Below, piece after piece: positions 1 through 9,655 of a stretch of DNA of 64,000 nucleotides; within the stretch, counting starts at the first letter, position 1, and the number at the start of each line of letters is the position of its first letter. The DNA is from Capitulum mitella (lineage: Eukaryota > Arthropoda > Thecostraca > Pollicipedomorpha > Pollicipedidae): assembly GCA_030062745.1 (NCBI GenBank), contig CP099843.1, positions 24,246,999 to 24,310,998 of the forward strand. Direction: 5' to 3'. Made by a program: the position numbers and the translations under genes. The notes under the pieces are model-generated. The model did not search any database and was not told the origin of the DNA. It saw only the letters and a program-made list of their open reading frames with translations.

Positions 1-1159
1 GACCAAGGCACAAGTGGCCAATATTTTCCCTGCTGTTATTCCCTGTCATGAAGGCTACGCTACGTCAGGCTCGCAACCAGTTTACGCCGGGCATGATTAC
101 CATCCAGTTAAGGTGTAGCTGTATTATGTAGCTGTATGTAGCAAAATTAGCGTCGCCATACAGGGTTACTTTTTCAGCTGAATCAGACCAGAAGCCTTTT
201 AGGCCGTTTTCAGCGCGCCTTTCTTGCAATGTGATATGAAGGCGTAATTTGAGCTGATGCAAAATAAACGTTAGCGTGGTCGCAGAAAAGTAAGACTTAC
301 TGAAGGATGCGATACTCTTATATTCAGTTGAGTATCCATAGTGACTTTTCCAGTACGCTGTTACATTTGTTTGGTTCTATTCAGATACCCACCAGAAGGC
401 ACAGTACACACAGGATTAAGAGAAAATAGCACAACGGTGCTCACTGCAGAGCCTGACCTACACAAACTTGAAATATAATACGGAGACAAAGACATTGATT
501 GGGGTGATATGATTCTAGTCATCCGAAGTTGTAAGAAGTACCAAAACGGATGCATTGCGCATTACACGTTAGGTCGCTCACCGATTACATGTTGCCAGTA
601 TGAGAGCACTCCCAGCTCCTGGTTACATTTCAGCTGAGTGATTAGGGTAGACAGTCCCATGTAGATGCCAGCGCTGCAGTGCTGTGTCCTGAAAGCATAC
701 ACAGACGTTTCGTCCCAAACTTTTCGTAACAGCTAGAAATAAAAACAGAGGCAATTTTTCCTCCACAGATTGAAGCTTTTCAAAGGTCAGGTACGGGACG
801 TTTAAAATATCGCTAATCTGCCAAAGCCTCCGAAATTAAAATGACGTTCGTGCCGTTTCAATGTTCTATTTTAATATGCCGCGTAACTGAGTTACGCTGG
901 CAAGGAATAGCACCCATGTTTGTCTATGAAAGGGAACAAAATGAAGACCAGAATAACGGAACAAAACAAAAATGGGAGGACAAAAATGAGAACAAAAATA
1001 GCATGGGTCCAATCTTCCCAAGCGAAGTACACATTACTCTCCCCGGTAAGCTCATAACGAGACATTGGCAGCTGGCTGGCTGGTTGGTTCACTGGCTCAA
1101 CCATTCATTTTTCTGTACGATCCAGTTGTACCCTCTTGCTAGTAGTCCCAACCGCTGGT
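1..1159. other. Intron (after exon 16), left part
   Basis: No exon with the G-x-G-R-[TS]-G active-site loop was found on the minus strand here, so that exon is probably outside the window. The stretch is ordinary intron-like sequence with no recognised element. Confidence 0.5.
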
Positions 1160-1570
1160 TACTCTCCCACTGCTCGTTCCAACCCGATGGTTACCCTCCC
1201 GCTGGCCACCGCTGACCCCAGCCTGTTGCTTACCCTCCCGCTGCTGGCCCCGTGCTCTGGTTACCCTCCCACTGTTGGCCCGCATGCTCTGGTTACCCTC
1301 TCGCTGCTGGTCCCCGTGTTCTGGGTACCCTCCCACTGCTGGCCCCCGCGCTCTGGTTACCCTCCCACTGTTGGCCCGCATGCTCTGGTTACCCTCCCGC
1401 TGCTGGCCCCGTGCTCTGGTTACCCTCCCGCTGCTGGCCCCGTGCTCTGGTTATCCTCCCGCTGCTGGCCCCCGTGCTCTGGTTACCCTCCCCCTGCCGG
1501 CCCCCGTGCTCTGGTTACCCTCCCACTGCTGGCCTCATGCTCTGGTTACCCTCCCGCTGCCGGCCCGAGT
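1160..1570. repeat. Minisatellite, about 31-32 bp unit, roughly 12 copies
   Basis: Plus-strand unit of the form CTCTGGTTACCCTCCCGCTG followed by CTGGCCCCGTG, repeated head to tail with substitutions and 1-bp length changes. It begins degenerately near 1160 and stops at the donor of exon 16, 11 bp past the exon edge. Several long overlapping ORFs across it are by-products of the repeat. It lies in the intron that follows exon 16. Confidence 0.88.
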
Positions 1571-1580
1571 CCGTGTTTAC

Positions 1581-1744
1581 CCGCAGACGACCAGAGTCGG
1601 AGTCCTGGCGGCGCCCTCCGCCCGCAGAGTCCGCCGCACGAACATCAGCAGCGACAGAGGACTCTCGGGGAGTCCGGACGCCGGCCAGTCGGTGTAATGG
1701 AACATTTGCACGCGCCGTTCCCGCGGCCTCTTCGAGGTCCGGCC
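1581..1744 (-). CDS. Exon 16: WPD-loop exon with Asp replaced by Ala; continues off the left edge
   Basis: Codes residues 808-861. RRVQMFHYTDWPASGLPESP matches the family segment x-x-x-[QF]-[FY]-H-Y-T-x-W-P-D-x-G-x-P, but the catalytic aspartate is alanine (codon GCG at 1681-1679). PLSLLMFVRRTL is the following helix. The end, TPTLVVCG, aligns without gaps to G-P-[IV]-V-V-H-C-S: the cysteine (1585-1583) would be retained, the preceding histidine is valine and the next residue begins GG. The alternative alignment on the two valines would lose the cysteine. Acceptor GTTTCTCTCAG, donor GTAAAC in phase 2. The rest of the active-site loop is beyond the window or was not found. Confidence 0.9.
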
Positions 1745-2117
1745 CTGAGAGAAACGCGCGTGATTCTGTGTCTGCGACAGCAACTTGGCCATGTTTTTTA
1801 CGATGGTAAAGGAAAGCCACTATGCATTTCGAAAGAAACGTCGAAAAATTGAGAAATACGCGATCTTCAGAGATCTGACGACACCTGTACAGTTGGTTTT
1901 GGACACAGTTTTTTGTCGACATAAGCCGTAGTAGCATTTTAAAACTTCTCTTTTTATAAATAAAAAGACATAATTCCTCTTTTCTCAAAGCAACTCTTCA
2001 CACGACAAAATACCTCTTCTAAAAGCATGTCTCCAGCTTACTGAATTTAGGCAACAAAACAAAGTCTGCCACGGAGTCATCTCACGCCGCAGTCACAGCT
2101 GCACTGGTGGCACGCAC
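1745..2117 (-). other. Intron 15
   Basis: A 373-bp intron with GTGCGT donor and TTTCTCTCAG acceptor. Nothing else recognised in it. Confidence 0.85.
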
Positions 2118-2246
2118 CTTCAGCTTGGACACGGTGAAATCCCTGACCACGCAGCCAGCCAGCGGGTGCTCGGCTAACCCCCTGACCTGGAGGTCACCGA
2201 AAGGTCGGACCCGACCCAGCTCGGGCAGCAGCCATTCAGCCATGCC
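2118..2246 (-). CDS. Exon 15: phosphatase domain beta strands
   Basis: A 129-nt, phase 0-0 exon coding residues 765-807. GMAEWLLPELGRVRPFGDLQ aligns to the family K-C-x-x-Y-W-P ... Y-G-x-[IL]-x-V segment, but the K-C pair is missing and the tryptophan and proline are shifted. CVVRDFTVSKLK aligns to the T-V-R-x-[FL]-x-V-K-x-x-K strand and is well kept. Acceptor GGCGTTCCAG, donor GTGCGT. Confidence 0.87.
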
Positions 2247-2890
2247 CTGGAACGCCACGGAATGAGATCAAGCGAGTGTCGGGGCCGGATGACGTCTTGA
2301 ATTACTCATATTCTATTGAAAGGCTGGGAATATCACATTTTCCTGCGCAGCTCTGCAGTTTAGAAGGTACGTTCACAGCCGACTTAATTTCAGTAGCGGA
2401 GCGCTGCTCCTGTTCACTGCATATGCGATATGCTTTTCGTTTTATTTAGTTTTATTTAGTGAAGCTTGGACTCGGCTGTAGAGTTACTGCAAACTTCCCG
2501 AGTGTTTATCCGATGGCCGAAAGATGCAAATATTTGTCACATACAAGTGGAGGCGCATTTGATCTGATCCCATGATCTGTTACAAAGCATCTGCGTGGTT
2601 TGAATCCAAGAGTGCGACGAATATCTGATAAATCCGTCTCCTTTGTCCGCTTCGTCGTAAAACTAAAGGAAAACTGCGTCGGTGAGAAACGCGATTATGA
2701 AACACAGTACCAAGGTGGATCTCTAACATTCCAGAACAGAAACCTGCGGAAAACATCAGCTCTTGTTCGGGGTTTTGCGACGCCAGTTAGTACGACGGTG
2801 CACCTGTCTCCTGAGAAAAACAGCACCTAACGGCTGACGACCACCGTGGTGGTGGTTTTGTGACGTCACCTGGCCGTATAGTGCACCAAC
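2247..2890 (-). other. Intron 14
   Basis: A 644-bp intron with GTTGGT donor and GGCGTTCCAG acceptor. It contains a direct repeat TTTTATTTAG near 2440-2460 and nothing else recognised. Confidence 0.85.
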
Positions 2891-3087
2891 CTCCAGCTCG
2901 CCGACAATCACCACGGCGGTGACGTTCTGCTCCCAGGCCAGCCTCCAGAGGGCGTCGTACGAGGTTAGGCTGGGCCGGTCAGCCACGATGAACGCACGCG
3001 CCCTCTGATAGCCGTCCACGTAGTGAGCGGCCGGCACCGACTTGTTGCGATACAGCCGGGAGCTGATGGTGACTCGGGTCTGGCGGT
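2891..3087 (-). CDS. Exon 14: phosphatase domain core with degenerate substrate motifs
   Basis: Codes residues 700-764. RQTRVTISS corresponds to the D-H-S-R-V-x-L strand. VPAAHYVDGYQRARAFIV corresponds to the D-Y-I-N-A-x-[FY]-[IV]-D-G-Y segment. YDALWRLAWEQNVTAVVIV corresponds to the D-F-W-R-M-[IV]-W-E-Q block, so fold-building residues are kept. The T-Q-G-P stretch is replaced by ADRP. Acceptor TTTCTTCCTCCAG completes a TAC codon with exon 13. Donor GTTGGT in phase 0. Confidence 0.92.
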
Positions 3088-4100
3088 CTGGAGGAAGAAA
3101 TCGGTGCCGCTGGGGATGATTCACGAAGAGGACGACAAGTGTTTGAAATCTGCCGATTTCAGTGGGTTGGTAGCAGGTTTCACTGCATTAATCGCTGTCT
3201 GCTGTGACACAGAAGAAATCGGGTGTACTTTCAAGGTTTTCCCTATCACGTTTTTGCCACAGGCCCCAGTTCTTTTTTAATTCATGTCCCGCCTCTGAAA
3301 ACTAGCTTCCCATATTTTATAAATAAGTTTCCGCAGTGAAATCTGCACTGACCAGATTTTAAAATAGGGTAATGACCAGATTTAAATAAAAGCAATATAT
3401 TGTTTCCCTGCTAGATTTTTCTCAACTTGGAATTCAGCCCCCCAAAAACACCGCCTCAGGACAAATTCAAAAGTGACGTGCAATGTAGGTGGAGGGTGGG
3501 TGGAGCCCCACCGATGAAGCGCTTGCTGCGCTTCCAGGAAAATTTGTTGAGAAATGGCGATTGACTGTAGCTCGGAACACAGAGAAATGGATGCAAAAAA
3601 AACTGGTTTGCCCTGCTTTGACTGCTCGACAGATATCAACAAAATGAAATAACTATGTAAAAATAATACATTAACTAGAATAACTTATAACCATTACATG
3701 AAGCAGTCATGAGCAAGCTGTCAGTGGTTCCATGATGCATCACCAGTCTCTCAGCTCGAATCAGCAAACTTCTCATAACTTATGTATGTTTTAACCCTCG
3801 CCCTGGTGTGGAGGGGTCTAGAAATGCTCCTACATTTTTCTCAAGCTTTAGTTAGACTGCTTGGGTAGTGCGTACCAAACTTGCGGTGCCTCTCCCTCCA
3901 TCAGTTTGACATCGTTTGGTGTTAAAAGTCCTCGAGGCGCTGAGAACTGACATAATTATGCTCAAAATGTCCTCGCTTGGCGCATTCGAGCGGCTGCGCC
4001 TGCCAGCGGTAAAGATTTAAGAATACGGGTTCTGTAATACCAAAGCCAAGACGTTCTTATCATTGTCGGTAAAATATAGCAGTTCTTCACATCAATGTCC

Positions 4101-5313
4101 TTAACCCTATTCCTGGAGGGCCAGACGATTTGGCCGATTTCCGGCAGGGGGCGGATTCAGCCCCCCCGCGATCTCGAGAACTACACATCCGATTTCATTG
4201 CAACAAACGGCAATCACTTTGCCATGACGTGAACTACACTTTAAGAAGAAGAAGTTCTCAAAATCTTGAAAGGGATAGATACAGGGTCAAAGTGGAATAT
4301 GTTTTTGGACTTCTTATAACTCCGTTGTTAATGGACCAATTTTGACGAAGTTGGCATGAATCGAAAGACATTGGATCGAAACTTTACCATTGTTACATAC
4401 ATGTGAAATTTTGGGAAAATTCATAGGCGTTCAAAAAGTTTCAAAAACAGGAGGATAATTTTTTCAACAACTGAACGAACAAAAAGCTAAAAGCCCTTTT
4501 TTGCTCCTGCTAGTCATGTTATGCTGGGGAAGTAAAAGTCGTATTACAATGTTCGTATAATGTTAGCATAGACGGTGCCAGGGACATGAAAAAGGGGAAC
4601 TGTCATGGTCACATGTTCTTCAGATCAACTTAACTGACGTCAACTTACGACCTTTTACCTTAAACCACCTCTATGGACCTTGGAGTCACTTGGAATGATC
4701 TCGTGTGCATTAAATATGATCTGAAACCTTTTCAGTCATTTGAATTTACTCTTTTTAAAAAAAAATCCGTTTTACAGCCGTTGCGATTTAGGGTAGGCTC
4801 ACTGACATTTTAGATCATAACTCCGTGACCTAACTTGATATCAAACTGAAACTCGGTACACAAGTAGAGGGCACCCTTTTGCGTCACACGTATTCTGGGT
4901 TTAGCATTTGAAAAACTGGCACTGAAATAATTACGGTAAAACCAAGTTTTAGCTTTTGACCTTGCCACAACCTTGTAAACTGACCTCAGATAAACAAAAT
5001 TGTATTGTATGTTGCCCAATGATTTAGCCATACATCCATATAAAATTTTTAGTTCTATCTTAAAAACGCTATTTTTGACAGTCATTTTTCTATTACCCTT
5101 AACAAGGCCAAAAATGGCCTGAGATGCCTCCCAAAAATGTTGCCTGGCTCTGCCCCTGTGCAAAATCGAATTCCAAAATTTTCGCACAGCACGTAGAAAA
5201 AATAGCTAGGAAAAGTCGCCAAGTTTCGTGACGCCACGTCCAAAACCCTGGAATTGGCACGTAAAAAACTCGAAGGGGGCGGATTCAGCTCTCCCTGCCG
5301 GGAACAGGGTTAA
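4101..5313 (+). mobile_element. TTAA-ended nonautonomous element, family A, copy 1
   Basis: Begins TTAACCCTATTCCTGGAGGG and ends GGGAACAGGGTTAA, giving short terminal inverted repeats that include TTAA, about 1.21 kb in all. Inner sub-terminal blocks (GGGGGCGGATTCAGC near both ends) are also repeated. No transposase frame is visible. TTAA ends suggest piggyBac-type mobilisation (inference). A diverged full-length copy lies at 6377-7624. Confidence 0.8.
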
Positions 5314-6376
5314 ACTGAAGAGGGAATCGCTGCCATCTTTTGCATGAGCCATCACTGTTTCACTGCGCGTCTAACGGCATAAAAATCAGAGCCATTGAAA
5401 TAATTATTTGCATATTGTGTGCAATGATGTGTCCTTTAACTCGGCACCGCCTTGGTGAGTGTCAAATAGGGCACTACCTCGGTTTTCGAGGATAATTTCT
5501 GAACCGTTGGAGCCAGCCCAAGAAACTTTCACCACCTATCTATCAATCAGTTTTACATATTCTGATATGAAAACCAAAATTTCTATGCCAGGTCAGGTCA
5601 TGGAGATATGACGTCGTAAGTAAACCCTTGCATGCATGTTTTTGCTTCTTCAGGCGGTGGCGCAAACATGCTTCGTTTTTTTATAATAATCGCGAATATA
5701 ACACATGGCTCGTTTGGATTTACATAGCGGCACGGTCCCCAAAAGACATGCAGAAACCGTGCACGTCAACATTACAGGTCATGCTACGTCACATGAATGA
5801 TGACGATTGCATTGTGCACGATGGAAAAGATAGATGGTTGCTTCTGACCTTCCCCACCGTTCAAGCTAGGCAAACAAAGCTATATACGTCTCTTAGCAAG
5901 GTTCACCACATGCGTCGCGGGGTCCTGTCGGGTCGCGTCACAGGAAGATGTCAAAACGGAATGAAATGCAACACTATCTGGGAAAATCGTTCAGTAGTAG
6001 CAGAGAACAGTTATCCTGAACTGCAAGGCTTGTGGCAATCGACTGATGGTAGACCGGCTCAGATCAGACGGTCATATCCCTATGACAGAGGATCTAACCG
6101 TCGGTTTGATAACAGGGGGCGCCTTTTTTACATCCCCAGGCTGTCGTGGGTAGGAAAACACGCCTGAGGCGGTGCCGCGTCACAGCGTTCCGACGACGCT
6201 GGCGAGGGCCGCGGCGTCTGGCGGCGCGGCCGCTGCCTGGCCGCATTTCGCACGCTGGTGCCGAATGATGGAAAGGTCAATCTCAGTAACTCAAACTGTA
6301 AAGTAAAGTCTTTCAATTCTAGGTACATCAGTTGAGACAAATATGGTTGAGCTCACACGATTCCATGCAGATCTAA

Positions 6377-7624
6377 TTAACCCTATTCCCCGGAGGGCTA
6401 GACGGTATGGTCGATTCCAGGCAGGGGGGGGGCGGATTCGGCCCCCCCTGAGATCTCGAGACCTACGCATCCCATTTCATCGCAACAAACGGCAATCGAT
6501 TTGCCATGATGTGAACTACATTTCAGAAAAAAGAAACTTTCAAAATTTTGGAAGGGGTGGATACAGGGGCAAAAATATTGAAATCGGGGGTGTTCTTTGG
6601 ACTTCTTATAACTCTGTTGCTTATGAACCGATTTCAATGAAAGTGACATGAATCGAGAGATTATGGATAGGACTTTTACCATTGATACACACATTTGAAA
6701 TTTTGAGAAAATTCATAGGCGTTCAAGGGGTTTTTAGAATAGGAGGATTGGTTTTCCGAAAACAAAATGAAGAAAAAAGGTAAAAACACTTTTTTGGCTT
6801 CTGCTAGCCATGTCCTGCTAAACAAGTACAAATCGTATTACAATGTTTGTACAATGTTAGCATAGGCGGTGCCAGGAACATGAAAAAGGGGCAACAGTCA
6901 TGATCACATGCTCTTCAGGTCAACTTGTGACCTTTGGCCTTAAATGACCTCCAGTGACCTTGGAGTCTCTTCGAATGATCTCGTGTGCATTTAGCATTGT
7001 CTGTAAATGTTTTCAATCATTTGAATTCACTCTATTTCAAAAAAATCCATTTCTTGGCTATTGTGATATAGGGCACGCGCACTGACATTTTAGGTCATAG
7101 CTCCGTGACCCAACCTGATATCAAGGTGAAACTTGATACACAAGTATAGGGAACCAATCTATGTCATATATATTTCGGGTTTGGCATTCCAAAAAATACC
7201 GTCAAAATTATTACTATAAAACCAAATTTTTATTTTTTTGTTTCAAGTTTTTAAATTTTGACCTTGACCTGACCTTGTAAAGTGACCTCATATGAGGCAA
7301 AATTGTACTTGCACGTTGCCCAGCTATTTAGCTATTCATACATATCAGGTTTTAAGTTCTGTCTTAAAAATGTTATTTTTGGCAGTCATTTTCCTTTTAC
7401 CCTCAACCTGTGAAGGCCAAAATTGGCCTGAGGTGTCTCCCAAAAACGTTGCCTGGTTCCGCCCCTGAGAAAAACAGAATTTCGAAATTTTGTCACAGTA
7501 CGTAGAAAGAATAGCTAGGAAAAGTCACCAAGTTCCGTGAAGCTGCGTTAAAAAAAACCTGGAATTGGCAAGCAAAAAACCCGAAGGGGGCGGATTCAGC
7601 CCCCCATTCAGGGAATAGGGTTAA
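6377..7624 (+). mobile_element. TTAA-ended nonautonomous element, family A, copy 2
   Basis: Same ends and internal order as the copy at 4101-5313 (TTAACCCTATTCC ... GGGAATAGGGTTAA), same orientation, in the same intron. The two copies differ at many positions and by small indels, so they are old. Both are rich in TGACCT / AGGTCA words. Confidence 0.82.
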
Positions 7625-8883
7625 GTGACCATACTTTGCAGCAGGTTTCATAAAAACCTCACCATTGTGGAGGTGACAGGCCTTCATCAATGCGAGAGCT
7701 AAAATAAAAATGACTGAACAAAGTCCAAAATAGTCTTACTCAGCTACCGGAGTTTTGGCATGCTTATGGAAATAAACAGTCTTCCTTATGACAGGATAAG
7801 CTGGATTTTACACGAGAAAAATGTCTATTATTGCTGGCCTCAGTGTTTCGCCATTAGGTCATTTTTGTTTTAATGCCAAAACGTCTGAGTCCAACTTTAA
7901 TAGAAATAAATGACAAAGTAAGAATCAGTGCATCAATAACTTTTGGTATTGTCATTTTGAAGCAGATATCGTTTTCATGTCAATAGTCCACTGCTGAAGG
8001 TATTCATTTTTGTACTTAATTATTTCAGGAAACTGAGCAAAGTTGTACATTGCATCAATATGCATTCCACATACGAGGTGCCCTACTGAAATTTCGCGAC
8101 ATTAAATACATAGCCTCTTCCGAAGCCTAGATTCGGCTCGTCCCCAAAGCCGTAACAACGTTAAACCGCGGTCTCGCTGAGGTGGAACCGACATCAGTGT
8201 GACACAAAAGGCCATGTCTCTGAGATATGATTTCCCGAATCCATCTCGTGACCACTCCTACGCCGAGCGGCGGCCACGTCACCGCCGCCCTCGCACGGCC
8301 TGCCTCGTCAATCGGGTCTTCGCGGCGAATTCCGCTGGGGTTACGGACCCGAACACGGTCGGACAGCACGCGGCTCGCGCCCACCCAACGGAGCGGCCGG
8401 GCCCGCCACTGAAGCTTTGGCCGCCGACATCGAGAGTCCGTGTTTTGGAGAGGTGCACAAAACGTCAGACTGTCACCTGCAAAGACTAAAACCTCTGGAT
8501 CTCTCACATCCCCAATTCGGACAAATTTCATCTTACCAGTTGAAATAATACAGTGGCCGACTACTTCCAGAGCCAATGCTAGAAGTCACCAGCATATTTA
8601 CAGCGACTTCTTGTATTGCGTGCTTGTCGTTTGTATTTGCATAAAAAAAGTGATTATCTGCCACTCATCTGATGTAATTTCAAACCAATATCTGTCACTC
8701 AGGCTGGCAGGCAGGTTGGCAGATTTGTATTCCTGAGGTGATTCCCGCCGACGAGGTGACAGCGGGAGGTTCAGCCAGCGGGAAATGCATTCGACGACGA
8801 CGCCGCCTGCGCCGCGGCGGCAGCTTATCGCCGGGCTGCTCCCACCGCTGGCAGCCCGCGGGCATCCGCTGCCGGCGACTCAC

Positions 8884-9152
8884 AAGTCGGAGTCTCCGGG
8901 TCGGCCGACTCGGCCGGAGTCGGGACGCTGGTTCGCCGGCCGTCCGCCAGGGGCGCTGCCCGCTGCAGCATCGCCCACTCGCGCCTGAAGCCGTCGCCGC
9001 CGTCGGCGTGCTGCTGGCGCACGTGCTGCGCGAACAGGTGCGACGGCACGGCCTCGTGCGAGGGCGCCGGCCAGCCGGCCGGCCGCGCCGCCGCGGCAGA
9101 CGACGGCTTGACGCCGGGCTTGGCCGGCTGGGGGCACTGCTTCTGTCGTCGC
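8884..9152 (-). CDS. Exon 13: juxtamembrane segment and start of the phosphatase domain, phosphotyrosine loop lost
   Basis: Codes residues 610-698. RRQKQCPQPAKPG is the stop-transfer and juxtamembrane part, followed by an Ala/Pro-rich stretch. AVPSHLFAQHVRQQHADGGD then GFRREWAMLQ matches the helix-turn-helix wedge and first helices of receptor phosphatases (family pattern: F-x-x-H ... D-x-x-F-x-x-E-[FYW]-x-x-[IL]-Q). The family then has a conserved NKxKNRY block about 20 residues later. Here the same spacing holds TPAESADPETPT instead. Acceptor TGCCCCCAG, donor GTGAGT in phase 1. The join to exon 14 keeps the distance from the wedge helix to the R-V strand within about three residues of normal, so a missing exon is unlikely. 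Confidence 0.88.
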
Positions 9153-9559
9153 CTGGGGGCACAAAGGTCACGCGGTGAGTGGTCATACACTTGGGGATCA
9201 AGCTGTTAGACGGGAGGCTCATATGGACGTGGTCACCGGAGAATCTTGAAGTGTGAAGCGCTTTATCATTCGTCCCTGGCGTAAGGATGCAATGCGATAT
9301 CGTCGTCCAAGAGTAAACGGGAACGGAACTCGGATCTCCTCGCAAATTATTCATGGTTAAAACGTCACAGTTCATGAGCGTCGGAGTTGCTCGATTTTGG
9401 TATTTATGATGCTCATGGCTGATGCAGAACATAAATTGGGGTACTGGGAAGAGAACGGCACATCTGGTGCTTTAGAATTTTCGGTCGTATTGAGAGATGC
9501 ATTCAAAGGGAAAAGGCTAAAGGGACACTGATGAGAAAAAGAGAATAAAGCGGAAAGAT

Positions 9560-9655
9560 CGTGTGAGATATGGCGAAGGAGAGAGAGGGAGGAAGAGAGA
9601 GGGAGCAGGACAGACAGACAGACAGAGAAGGAGAGGGTGAGAGAGAGAGATAAAA
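9560..9655. repeat. Purine-rich simple repeat (GA/GACA)
   Basis: Imperfect GAGA and GACAGACA runs over about 95 bp, in intron 12 on the plus strand. Confidence 0.8.

Larger units (their letters stand above)
3088..8883 (-). other. Intron 13 (5.8 kb)
   Basis: Carries the two family A elements, a GC-rich block around 8150-8440 and another at 8740-8880 next to exon 13. At 5628-6167 there is an open plus-strand frame of 179 codons that I do not recognise. I looked here for an exon encoding the missing KNRY block and saw none. Confidence 0.75.

Noticed and set aside
1136-1852. 238-codon plus-strand ORF
   Set aside because: Runs through the 31-bp minisatellite and then antisense to receptor exon 16.
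3382-3642. 86-codon minus-strand ORF with a Trp/Pro-rich middle
   Set aside because: No family recognised and no splice phase that fits the receptor.
5628-6167. 179-codon plus-strand ORF
   Set aside because: No recognisable motif, no splice context, lies in an intron on the opposite strand; likely chance.
8695-9432. 245-codon minus-strand ORF over exon 13
   Set aside because: It is in the wrong frame; the frame with the juxtamembrane and wedge motifs and correct splice phases is different.
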